From: Hyphomicrobiales bacterium | GTDB lineage: Bacteria; Pseudomonadota; Alphaproteobacteria; Rhizobiales; Rhizobiaceae | Direction of reading: 5' to 3' | Assembly (NCBI GenBank): GCA_900465665.1 | Contig: UBJO01000050.1 | Location: 1 to 64,000 of the forward strand | Length of the DNA stretch: 64,000 nt | Shown: positions 23,618 through 32,690 of the stretch, in pieces | Numbering within the stretch: the first letter of the stretch is position 1 | Layout of the letters: each line of letters opens with the position of its first letter | Translations under genes and position numbers: made by a program | The notes under the pieces: generated by a model | The model's database searches: none | What the model was told of the DNA's origin: nothing | Seen by the model: only the letters and a program-made list of their open reading frames with translations

Positions 23618-26600
23618 TTATTCCAGATAGGACATGATGACCGAGGCAACCTGCGCCTGCTCACTCGTGTCGGGTGCCGTTGCGGCCGAGGCCGTCGTTA
23701 CCGATGGGGTGGTGGTGGCCGTCGTCGTGGTCGCTGAGGCGGTGCTCGCGCTTGCCAGTGGGCCGTTGGTCAGCGCCTGTACCTGGGCCGAGGTCATCGC
23801 GTTGATCTGGGCCGGCGTGAAGGCTTCGGCCTGGCTCACCGTCAGCGCGCTAAGCGCCCTCGTGCTGAGCCCCGAAACCGCGCTGGAGCTGAGCGCGATG
23901 ATGCTTTCGGGCGAGAAGCCCGCCAGGTCATCCGGGCCGAGGGCCGCGGCCTGAACCACATTGAGCGCGCCGATCTGGGTGGTCGACAGCATTCCGATCT
24001 GCGCCGAGCTCATGGCCACGACCTGGCTATAGCTGAGCGCCGCCACTTGGCCCGTGGTCAGCGCCGCGATGTCGTTCGACGGGAGGGTCGAAAACAGCGC
24101 GGTCGTCAGCCCCTTGATCGAGGCCGGCGTGATGGCCGCGAACTCCTCGGTCGACAGCGTCTCCAGCTGGTCGGTCGTCAAGCCAGCAAGCCCCGTCGAG
24201 CTCAGCGCCGCGATCTGGTCGGTGGTGAAGGTGCTGAACTGATCCGTGCTCAGCGCGTGAATATGATCGCTGGTCAGGCCGGAAACGCCGGAGCTTCCCA
24301 GAGCTGCGATCTCCTCGGTGGAAAGCGATGCGATGAAGCCCGTCGACAGTCCCTTCATGGCGCCGGAGCTGATCGCTGCGAGCTTGGCGGGCGTCAGTGC
24401 GTCCAGGCTGGAAGAGGTCAGACCCTTCAGCGCATCGGAACTGAGTGCGGCGATCTGGCTTGTCGACAGCTTCTCCATCTGATCGATGTTGAGCGCGCCG
24501 GCCTGGGCGCTGCCGAGGCCGGCAATCCCCTTCGCGCTCAGCGCCGCCACCTGCTCGACCGACAACACGGCGATATCGCCGGTGCTGAGTGCCGCGACCT
24601 GGGCCGAGCCTAAGGCGCCGATCTGGCCGGTGGACAGCATTCCAACCTGGCTTGTGCTGAGCGCCGCGATCTGCGCGGTCGAGAGACCGGCGATACCCGC
24701 CGTGCTCAGCGCGCCGATCTGCTCGGCCGAGAGCGAGGCGATCGTCGTCGGCGACAATCCGGAAATCGCCGCTGAGCTGATTGCCGCGATTTCGGCGGTG
24801 GTGAACCTGTCGAGATCATCCGTGCCGAGTGCGGCGATCTGCTTGGAGCTCAGTACGCCGATCTGCGTGCTGGTCAGCGCCTCGGCCTGATCGACGCTAA
24901 GGGCCGCGATCTGATCCGTGCTGAGGCCCGCGATGCCCGCGGTGCTCAGCGCCGCGATCTGGCTTGGCGAAAGCGAGGCCAGAGCCGCGGTCGACAGGCC
25001 GGAGATGGCCGAGGAACTGATTGCTGCGATCTCGGCCGTTGTGAAGCCGTCGAGATTGCCAGGCGTCAGAACCGCAACCTGCCGCGAGGAGAGCGCGCCG
25101 ATCTGTATGCTGGTCAGCGCCTCCATTTGGTCGCTATGCAGCCCGGTGAGCTGGCTGGTCGACAGCCCCGCTATCCCTGCGGTGCTCAGCGCCGCGATCT
25201 GTTCCGGCGAAAACGCGCCGATGTCGGCTGTGTTCAGAGCCGCGATCAGCTTGGAGGTCAGCGCGCCGACCTGCGCGGTCGTCAGTGCTTCCACCTGGTT
25301 GGTGCGCAGCGCGCCGATCTGGTCGCTGGTGAGGCCTGCAATGCCGGTGGGGCTGAGGGCCGAGATCTGGTCGCCCGAGAGCGAGGCGATCGCCGATGTC
25401 GAAATGCCTGTTATTGCGCTGGAGGTGATCGCAGCCATGTCGGCTGTGCTGAAACTGTCGAGATCATCCGTTCCGAGCGCGGCGATCTGCTTCGAGTTCA
25501 GCGCACCCACCTGAACGCTGGTGAACGCCTCGACCTGGCGCACGCTGAGCGCGCCGATCTGATCGCTGGTCAGGCCCGCTATGCCCGCCGTGCCGAAGGC
25601 CGCGATCTGGTCGACCGAAAGCGCCGCGATACGGTCGGTGGCAAGCGCCCCGACCTGCTTGGAGCTCAATGCGCCGATCTGCGTTGTTGTCAGCACCTCC
25701 ACCTGGTTGGAACCGAGCGCGGCCATCTGGCCGCTGGACAAGCCCGAGATGCCGGCCGAACTCATGGCGACGATCTGGGCGGTCGACAGCGCGCTGATCG
25801 CGGCGGTCGAAAGGCCAAGGATGGCGCCCGAGCCGATGGCGGCGATATCGGCGGTGGAGAAGTGCGAGAGATCGTCGGTGCCCAAGGCGGCAATCTGCCT
25901 CGAAGTCAAGGCGCCGACCTGCAGGCTGGTCAACGCCTCGGTCTGGTCGGTGCTCAATGCCGCGATCTGATCGCTGCTGAGACCAGCTATGCCCGCCGTG
26001 CTCAATGCCGCGACCTGCGCGGTCGTCAGCGATGCGAGGTCGTCGGCGCCAAGCGCTCCGATCTGTCGCGAGCTCAACGCGGCGATCTGGCCCGTGGTCA
26101 GCGCTCCGATCTGGTCGCTGCTGAGCGCGCTGATGAGATCGACCGTCAGGCCCGCGATACCGGCGGTGCTGAGTGCCGCGATCTGGCTTGTCGTCAGCGT
26201 CGCGAGTGCGGCTGCCGACAGGCCGGCGATGGCGCCGGAGTTGATCGCGGCAATGTTCTTCGCCGACAGGATGGCGATATCGTCGGTGCTGAGAGCCGCC
26301 GTCTGCTTCGAGCCGAGCGCTCCGATCTGCGCCGACGTCAGCGCTTCCACCTGATCGGTCCGCAGCGCCGAGATCTGGCCGGTCGTCATCCCCGTGATCG
26401 CCGCCGTGTTCAGCGCCGCGATCTGGCTCGCCGAAAGCGCCGCGATCGTGCCGGTCGAGAGGCCGGTGATGGCGCCGGAGCCGATGGCCGCCATGTCCTT
26501 GGTCGAGAAGGTTGCGATGTCATCGGCGGTGAGGGCGGCGAGCTGCGAGGAGCTCAGGCCGCTGACCTGGCTGCTGGTCAGCGCTTCCGCCTGGGCGGTG

Positions 26601-29600
26601 CTGAGTGCGGCAAGCTGCTGGGTGGTGAGGCCTGCAATCGCATTCTTGCTCAGCGCGGCGATCTGCGCCGTTGTCAGGGCGCGGATCGTGTCCGTCGACA
26701 TTCCGCCCAGCGCGCTTGATGTGATCGCAGCGATATCCTTGGTGGAGAAGGTTACGACATCATCCGGCCCGAGGACCGAGAGCTGGCTGGAATTCAGCGT
26801 GCCGACCTGGTTGCTAGTGAGCGCTTCCGCCTGTGCGGTCGAAAGCGCCGCCAGTTGCTGTGAGTTCAATCCGGCGATGCCGCCAACAGAGAGAGCCGCG
26901 ATCTGCGCGGTGGAAAGTGCCGCGATGTCATCCGTGCGCAGTGCGCCGACCTGAGACGAGCTGAGTGCCGCCATCTGCTTGGTCGAGAGCGCTAGGATTT
27001 GCGTGTTGCTGAGGGCCGCGACCTGGCTGGTCGACAGGCCGGAAACGCCGGACGAGCTTATGGCGGCCAGCTGCTGCGTGGTCAGCCCGGCGATGTCGCC
27101 GGTGCTGAGCCCCGCCACCTGCTTGGTGGTCATTGCCGCCATCTGGCTGGTGCTGAGTGCCCCGAGCTGCGCGGTGCTCAGCGCGTCGATCTGATCGGAT
27201 GTTAGGCCCGTGATGCCCGATGGCGTCAGGACGGCGATCTGGTCTGTTGAGAGAACGCTGACATGGTCGCCGAGTGCTGCGACCTGCGCCGATGTGAGCG
27301 CCTTCACCTGCGCGGTCGAGAGCTTGGCGATCTGGTTGGTGCCAAGTGCTGCGACCTGCGTGCTCGTCAGGCTTGCCAGAGCGCTGGTGCTCAACAAAGC
27401 GAGCTGTGCGGTTGTGAGGCCCGAGACAGCATCGGCGCTCAGTCCAGGCAGGCCCCTGTTGGTGATTGCCGCGATGTCGGCGGTCGAGAAGGTCGCGATA
27501 TCTTCAGCCGACAGCGCGGAGAACTGAAGTGAGGTCAGCGCCGCTACCTGCGCTGGCGACAGGGTTTCGATCTGCGACGTGCTCATCGCATCGATCTGCT
27601 GGCTTGTGAGGCTCGCGATCGCGCTGGTGTTGAGTGCGGCGATCTGCTCGTTCGAAAGGCCCTCGACAGCGTCGGCACGAAGGCCCGAGATGGCCTTGTT
27701 GGTGATCGCGGCGATATCGGCGGTGGAGAAGGTCGCGATGTCATCGGCGCCGAGGGCGGCCATTTGCGCGGAGCTCAGAACCTTCACCTGCGCCGGCGAC
27801 AGGGCTTCGACCTGCGCGGTGCTGAGAGCGCCGATCTGGTCGCTTGTCAGGCTCGCGACCGCGCTCGTGCTCATTGCCGCGATCTGGGCGGTGGAGAGCG
27901 TTGCCAGCACGTCCGTGCTGAGGCCCGACAGCGCCTTGTTGGTGATAGCGGCGATATCGGCCGTCGAGAAGGTGGCGATGTCGCTCGCATCCAGAGCGCC
28001 AAGCTGCAGCGAAGTCAGCGACATCACCTGGAGCGGCAAGAGAGCCTCGACCTGCGCCGAGCCGAGAGCGTTGATCTGGTCGGTCGTCAGGCTCGCGATC
28101 GACGTCGTGCTCAATGCGGCGATCTGGGCGGTCGTAAACGCGGCGACCTGGTCCGTGCCCAGGGTGGAGATTTGCAGCGTCTTCAGCGCGTTGACTTGGG
28201 CGGTCGTGAGCGCGCCGATCTGCCCCGAGGTCAAGCTGGACATGTTGAGGCCGGGGATCGCCTTGCTCGAGAGCGCCGCGATATCGGCTGTCGAGAACGT
28301 CGCGATGCCGTCTTCGCCAAGCGCCGAGAGCTGCAGCGAGCTCAGCCACGCCACCTGTGCGGGGGTGAATGCCTCGACCTGGCTGGTGTTCAAAACCGCA
28401 AGCTGCGTGGTCTTCAGTGCGCTGACCTGCGCCGTCGTCAGCGAGGCGATCTGGCCGGTGGAGAAGGTAGCGATGATGTCCGTGCTGAGACCGGGTATGG
28501 CCTTGCTGGTAATCGCAGCAATATCATCCGTCGAGAAAGTCGCGATATGATCGGCATCGATCGCGGCGAGCTGGACGGAGGTCAGCGCCGCGACCTGCGC
28601 CGAAGACAGCGCCTCGACCTGACCGGTGCTCAGCGCCGCGATCTGCATGCTCGTGAGCCGTGGGATCGCCGTCGAGTTTAAGGCTGCAATCTGGGCGGTG
28701 GAGAAGGTCGAGATGATGGCGGTGGTCAGGCCGAGGATCGCCTTGCTGGTGATCGCCGCGATATCGTCAGTCGAGAAGGTCGCGATATGATCGGCATCAA
28801 ACACGGCCAACTGAACCGAACTCAGAGCCTTCACCTGCGCCGGCGACAGCGCTTCCGTCTGGTCCGTGGTCAGCGCGGCCAGTTGGTCCGTTCCAAGGTT
28901 GGCGATCTGCGCCGTGGTCAACGCCGCGATCTGGGCGGTGGAGAGCCAATCCATGTTGAGCCCGGTAAAGCCCTTGCTGGTGATCGCGGCGACGTCTGCC
29001 GTCGAAAACGCGGCGATGTCGTCGGCGTCGAAGGCCGCGATTTGCGCCGAACTCAGTGCCTTGACCTGAGCGGGAGACAACGCTTCTGCCTGCTCCACGC
29101 TCAGCGCGCCGATCTGTTCCGTCGTGAGGTTGGCGATTGCGGCCGTGCTTAGGGCCGCGATGTTGGTGGTCGAAAGCCCTTCCAGCTGCGCTGTGCTGAA
29201 GCCCGCGATCTGCGCGCCCAACGAGGTTATCTGGCTGGTCGAGAGCGCCGCGATCTGGTCGGCGCTCAGGGCTTCGAGCTGGGTACCGGTGAGGTTTGCG
29301 ATCAAGCTCGTGGACAAAGCGGCGATCTGGGCAGACGACAATGCGCCGATCGCATCCGTGCTCAGGCCCGACATGGCGCGGCTGGAAATCGCGGCGATTG
29401 CAGCGGTCGAGAAGGCCTCGATATCGGCGGCATCGAGTGCTGCGAGCTGCGCAGAGCTGAACGCCTTGACCTGCACCGAGGACAGCGCCTGGAATTGTTC
29501 GTCGTTCAGGGCCGCGAGCTGTCCGGCCGTCAGGCTTGCGATCGAGCCTGTGCCGAGGGCTGCGATCTGCCCGGTCGACAGCGCTGAAATGGAGCCCGCG

Positions 29601-30628
29601 CTGAGGCCCGCGATGGCCTTGCTGGTTATGGCCGCGATATCGGCGGTGGAGAAGGTGGCAATGCCATCCGCGCTGAGGGCGGCAATCTGGGCAGAATTGA
29701 GCGCCTTGACCTGCAGCGGGGTGAATGCCTCGACCTGTTCGGGGCTGAGAGCTCCGATCTGCTCGGTCGTCAGGCTTGCCAGCGCGCTGGAGCTGAGCGA
29801 GGCGATATGGGTTGGCGAAAGAGCTTCGATCTGCCCAGCGCTGAGGGAAGCGAGCTGTGTCGTTGCCAGCGAATTTGCCTGGGCCGTCGTCATCGCCGCG
29901 ATCTGGTCCGGTGACAGGGCAGACAGGTTCAGGCCTTTCATGGCCTTGGTGTTGATCGCGGCAATGTCCTCGAGCGACAGCATGGCGATGTCATCAGGTC
30001 CGAGTGCGGCCAGTTGCCCCGAAGTCATCGCCGCCATCTGCGACGGCGTAAACGCTTCGACCTGGTCGGCGCTCAATGCGCTGATCTGGCTGCTCGTTAG
30101 CGACGCGACGGCGCTCGTATTTAGGGCCGCGATCTGATCGGGAGACAGGGCCGCGAGTGCCGCCGTACCGAGCCCCTGTATGGCCTTGGTGATGGCGGCG
30201 ATATCGGCGGTCGAGAAGGTGGCGATGTCCTCGGGGCTGAGTGCCGCAAGCTGTGCTGTGGACAGCGCCTTGATCTGGTTCGGGGTCAGCGCCTCCGACT
30301 GTTCGGTCGTCAGGGCGCCCAGCTGCGATGTGGTAAGCGCCGAGACCTGGACGGATGTCAGGCTCTCGATGGCGTATTTGTTGAGCGCGTGCAGCTGATC
30401 GAAGGTGAAGCCGACGATGGAAGTCTTGGCGATTGCGCTCAGCTGCTGCGAGTTCATCGCCTCGACGTCCTCGACATCGAGCGCCGCGATCTGAGAGGAC
30501 GATAGCGCCTTGACCTGGGCCGTGGACAGCGACGCGATGTCGTCGGTTGTCCATGCTGCGACTGCCGCGGACGACAGGGATCTGATCTGCGTTATCGTCA
30601 GCGTGGATGCAACGGTCGTCATGCTCAT
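23618..30628 (-). CDS. Giant octapeptide-repeat protein (2336 residues)
   Basis: One uninterrupted frame made almost entirely of 8-residue repeats, hydrophobic-[ST]-[STP]-x-[QDA]-[IVL]-x-[AGS], typically LSTAQIAA or LTSDQIGA. About 285 units run from residue 10 to about 2289. A 47-residue tail follows: a Ser/Thr/Ala-rich linker and then VASVIMSYLE. Over much of the N-terminal half, ten octads form an 80-residue super-repeat marked by FSTADIAAITSKAI. Lys, Arg, Cys and aromatic residues are rare, so the protein is acidic. There is no signal peptide, membrane segment or known domain. The S/T-x-x-Q/D pattern resembles a helix-capping box, so short helices stacked in a solenoid are plausible (inference). 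The ATG at 30628 is preferred; the frame's first possible start (30655) is TTG. Its job is unknown; a surface or secreted structural protein is one guess, but no secretion genes are adjacent. Confidence 0.85.
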   Translation of the reverse strand: MSMTTVASTLTITQIRSLSSAAVAAWTTDDIASLSTAQVKALSSSQIAALDVEDVEAMNSQQLSAIAKTSIVGFTFDQLHALNKYAIESLTSVQVSALTTSQLGALTTEQSEALTPNQIKALSTAQLAALSPEDIATFSTADIAAITKAIQGLGTAALAALSPDQIAALNTSAVASLTSSQISALSADQVEAFTPSQMAAMTSGQLAALGPDDIAMLSLEDIAAINTKAMKGLNLSALSPDQIAAMTTAQANSLATTQLASLSAGQIEALSPTHIASLSSSALASLTTEQIGALSPEQVEAFTPLQVKALNSAQIAALSADGIATFSTADIAAITSKAIAGLSAGSISALSTGQIAALGTGSIASLTAGQLAALNDEQFQALSSVQVKAFSSAQLAALDAADIEAFSTAAIAAISSRAMSGLSTDAIGALSSAQIAALSTSLIANLTGTQLEALSADQIAALSTSQITSLGAQIAGFSTAQLEGLSTTNIAALSTAAIANLTTEQIGALSVEQAEALSPAQVKALSSAQIAAFDADDIAAFSTADVAAITSKGFTGLNMDWLSTAQIAALTTAQIANLGTDQLAALTTDQTEALSPAQVKALSSVQLAVFDADHIATFSTDDIAAITSKAILGLTTAIISTFSTAQIAALNSTAIPRLTSMQIAALSTGQVEALSSAQVAALTSVQLAAIDADHIATFSTDDIAAITSKAIPGLSTDIIATFSTGQIASLTTAQVSALKTTQLAVLNTSQVEAFTPAQVAWLSSLQLSALGEDGIATFSTADIAALSSKAIPGLNMSSLTSGQIGALTTAQVNALKTLQISTLGTDQVAAFTTAQIAALSTTSIASLTTDQINALGSAQVEALLPLQVMSLTSLQLGALDASDIATFSTADIAAITNKALSGLSTDVLATLSTAQIAAMSTSAVASLTSDQIGALSTAQVEALSPAQVKVLSSAQMAALGADDIATFSTADIAAITNKAISGLRADAVEGLSNEQIAALNTSAIASLTSQQIDAMSTSQIETLSPAQVAALTSLQFSALSAEDIATFSTADIAAITNRGLPGLSADAVSGLTTAQLALLSTSALASLTSTQVAALGTNQIAKLSTAQVKALTSAQVAALGDHVSVLSTDQIAVLTPSGITGLTSDQIDALSTAQLGALSTSQMAAMTTKQVAGLSTGDIAGLTTQQLAAISSSGVSGLSTSQVAALSNTQILALSTKQMAALSSSQVGALRTDDIAALSTAQIAALSVGGIAGLNSQQLAALSTAQAEALTSNQVGTLNSSQLSVLGPDDVVTFSTKDIAAITSSALGGMSTDTIRALTTAQIAALSKNAIAGLTTQQLAALSTAQAEALTSSQVSGLSSSQLAALTADDIATFSTKDMAAIGSGAITGLSTGTIAALSASQIAALNTAAITGMTTGQISALRTDQVEALTSAQIGALGSKQTAALSTDDIAILSAKNIAAINSGAIAGLSAAALATLTTSQIAALSTAGIAGLTVDLISALSSDQIGALTTGQIAALSSRQIGALGADDLASLTTAQVAALSTAGIAGLSSDQIAALSTDQTEALTSLQVGALTSRQIAALGTDDLSHFSTADIAAIGSGAILGLSTAAISALSTAQIVAMSSAGISGLSSGQMAALGSNQVEVLTTTQIGALSSKQVGALATDRIAALSVDQIAAFGTAGIAGLTSDQIGALSVRQVEAFTSVQVGALNSKQIAALGTDDLDSFSTADMAAITSSAITGISTSAIASLSGDQISALSPTGIAGLTSDQIGALRTNQVEALTTAQVGALTSKLIAALNTADIGAFSPEQIAALSTAGIAGLSTSQLTGLHSDQMEALTSIQIGALSSRQVAVLTPGNLDGFTTAEIAAISSSAISGLSTAALASLSPSQIAALSTAGIAGLSTDQIAALSVDQAEALTSTQIGVLSSKQIAALGTDDLDRFTTAEIAAISSAAISGLSPTTIASLSAEQIGALSTAGIAGLSTAQIAALSTSQVGMLSTGQIGALGSAQVAALSTGDIAVLSVEQVAALSAKGIAGLGSAQAGALNIDQMEKLSTSQIAALSSDALKGLTSSSLDALTPAKLAAISSGAMKGLSTGFIASLSTEEIAALGSSGVSGLTSDHIHALSTDQFSTFTTDQIAALSSTGLAGLTTDQLETLSTEEFAAITPASIKGLTTALFSTLPSNDIAALTTGQVAALSYSQVVAMSSAQIGMLSTTQIGALNVVQAAALGPDDLAGFSPESIIALSSSAVSGLSTRALSALTVSQAEAFTPAQINAMTSAQVQALTNGPLASASTASATTTTATTTPSVTTASAATAPDTSEQAQVASVIMSYLE
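23762..30601 (-). repeat. Coding tandem repeats: 24-nt octads within 240-nt super-repeats
   Basis: The DNA repeats with the codons at 24-base steps and, in several places, at 240 bases: near-identical GTCGAGAAGGT(C/G)GCGAT segments occur near 27481, 27721, 27961 and again near 28521 and 28761. Third codon positions differ freely between units, so selection on protein sequence has kept the pattern while the DNA drifted. A few units are 7 residues long (ITKAIQG, LGAQIAG), and the 240-base phase is interrupted in places by extra octads, especially in the C-terminal half. Confidence 0.85.
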
Positions 30629-31369
30629 CAATCCCAAATGTTCAAATGGCGTCAATAAAAAGCCAGGTCGAAACCCCGATAGCGAACGGCAGGCGGCTTC
30701 CGGCCCAAGGTCTGAATGAAGAATCGGTCACCCAAGCCCGGGCAGCTAAGAGCCGAAGGTAGGTTGTGTGGCTTGTCTGAACCTGAAATTGCAGGTGGTC
30801 TCTCCCCAAACAGGGGCCGTGCCCGCTGCCGCGAAGAAAATAAGTGGCGGGCCTTGCCCGCAGCTGGTGTCGTTCTGCGCCTTCGAGTGGGCCCTATCAG
30901 GGATCGCGAAATTGCGCGGCGCCGGCAATTTCAAACATTTCCAAAATTATCACGCAATTGTCATATGAAGGAATCACGGCTCCACTACACGGCGACGCAA
31001 AGCGATAGGATATGCGCATGCCAAAGAGTGGACGAATGAACCTGTATGGGACGGCTCTGTCCGTACCATGCATCTTTACCGAGAACGATAACGGCGGAAC
31101 CATCCGTGGATGCCCGCGATTCCTCGCACTCGTGGCCGGAAAGCAGAGCATCCGCCTGCTCGATACGATCAGCGGCAGATCAACGCCGATCGCGCTTCAG
31201 CGCATCGACCGACACGGCAGAGCACGCTTTCGCTGGCTTTGAACAGACCTTGAAACCATCGCGGTTTCAGGTCGATCGTGGTGGCTCTCACGATCGCGAC
31301 CGGTACCAAAAAGCTCGATTTTCAGCGCGTGCCCTTTTCCATGCTGCATTGCACTCTAGCTGATGTCGC
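30629..31369. other. Gap upstream of the repeat-protein gene and of the MscS gene
   Basis: About 740 bases between divergent genes. A small frame at 31012-31242 (plus) has no good ribosome binding site and no recognisable sequence. An imperfect palindrome ACCTTGAAACC...GGTTTCAGGT lies at 31247-31272. Promoters for both flanking genes should be here, but I cannot assign them. Confidence 0.4.
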
Positions 31370-32491
31370 ATGGAACGCTTCATTCTGAAATTTCAGGAGG
31401 CAACCGCATGGTTGCCCGCTTGGCTGGTCAGCATCGGTGTCCTTGCCGCCGCATTGGCTGTAGGCCTGATGATCCATCGCCTGGCTTTTCGCTTCTTGAG
31501 CCGCGTGGTCGAAACACGGGATCTCTTCTGGCGATCGCTAGTGTCGCGCGGTCGGCGACCGCTGAGGCTCAGCATCCTCACCTTGACGCTCTCGCTCGGC
31601 GCCACCATCGCGCCGCTGACGACGCCGCAAGCGGGGTTCATCCGCCACATCCTGCTTTTGGGCTTCATCGCCGTCGTCGGCTGGATCAGCAAGATGACGC
31701 TGCATATCTGGATGACCGTCTATCTGCGTCGCTTCAAACTCGACGCCGAAGACAATTTGCTCGCCCGCACCCACGTCACCCAATCGCGGATCGGTGAGCG
31801 CATCGCCGCCTTCATGATCGTTGCCATCACAATCGCGGCGGGGCTCATGACCTTTCCGGCCGTGCAGCAATATGGCGTGAGCCTGCTTGCCTCGGCCGGC
31901 GTTGCCGGCATCGTGCTTGGCCTCGCCCTGCAGCCCGTGCTGAAGAACGTCTTCGCCGGCATCCAACTCGCGATCACGCAGCCTATCCGAATCGACGACG
32001 CGCTGATCGTCGAGGGCGAGTGGGGCAATGTCGAGGAAATCACGTCGACTTACGTGGTGGTCAAGCTATGGGACTGGCGAAGGCTGATCTTGCCACTCAG
32101 CTATTTCATCGAAAACCCTTTCCAGAACTGGACGCGGGAGAGCTCGGCGCTGATCGGTACCGTTATGATCTACCTCGATTATTCGGTCCCTGTTAGCGTG
32201 ATCCGGTCCAAGGTGGAGGAAATAGCGGCTGCCTCCAAACTCTGGGACAAGCGGGTCGTCGCCGTACAGGTCACCGACTTCCGCGAAAATGTCATGGAAA
32301 TCCGCATCCTCGTCTCGGCCTCCAATGCGCCGAAAACCTTCGACCTGCGCTGCGAAATGCGCGAGAAGATCATCGACTTCGTGCAACGGGAGTACCCGGC
32401 GAGCTTGCCGCGCGTGAGAGCCGAGGGTGCCGCGAACTTCAACGGCGTGATCGGCGGCGACGCCGCGGTTCGAGCCTCGGCGCACCGGTGA
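31370..32491 (+). CDS. Mechanosensitive ion channel, MscS family
   Basis: A 373-residue MscS-type channel that would release solutes on osmotic downshock. Hydrophobic segments lie around 15-37, 65-82, 88-115 and 140-160. The pore-lining helix is GVSLLASAGVAGIVLGLALQPVLKNVFAGIQLAITQPIRIDD (residues about 166-207), with the small-residue packing and the turn into the beta domain (VEGEWGNVEEITSTYVVVKLWDWRRLILPLSYF) typical of the family. The start codon lacks a strong Shine-Dalgarno, with an alternative Met not nearby. The gene stands alone on the plus strand. Confidence 0.93.
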   Translation: MERFILKFQEATAWLPAWLVSIGVLAAALAVGLMIHRLAFRFLSRVVETRDLFWRSLVSRGRRPLRLSILTLTLSLGATIAPLTTPQAGFIRHILLLGFIAVVGWISKMTLHIWMTVYLRRFKLDAEDNLLARTHVTQSRIGERIAAFMIVAITIAAGLMTFPAVQQYGVSLLASAGVAGIVLGLALQPVLKNVFAGIQLAITQPIRIDDALIVEGEWGNVEEITSTYVVVKLWDWRRLILPLSYFIENPFQNWTRESSALIGTVMIYLDYSVPVSVIRSKVEEIAAASKLWDKRVVAVQVTDFRENVMEIRILVSASNAPKTFDLRCEMREKIIDFVQREYPASLPRVRAEGAANFNGVIGGDAAVRASAHR

Positions 32492-32690
32492 TTGCGGTGC
32501 CAATGCCCAGACGATGAGAGGGCGTCGGAACCGCAGGGCCGTCTAGGTAGGCCCATCGGCCGGACAATGGCCAATCTAAAAAGCTGACCTCCCAGCCATT
32601 GTTCGGGAGCGTCGCGGACTCCATATACCTTTTGATTAGGGCGGCCGTCTTCAGCGGTTGCCTCCACTTGTTGATTACAAAGGTATTGCC

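Noticed and set aside
24047..30137. Long plus-strand open frames opposite the octad protein (for example 25127-26719 and 29124-30137)
   Set aside because: They are the complement of the repeat gene: its codon usage rarely creates stops on the other strand. Their products are Arg/Gly-rich or Ala/Ser-rich shadows without translation signals.
23762..30601. Regular repeats that could suggest a CRISPR array
   Set aside because: The period is 24 and 240 bases inside one open frame, with no unique spacers of constant length and no cas genes.
31012..31242. Plus-strand open frame of 76 codons before mscS
   Set aside because: No good ribosome binding site and no protein features; cannot be supported.
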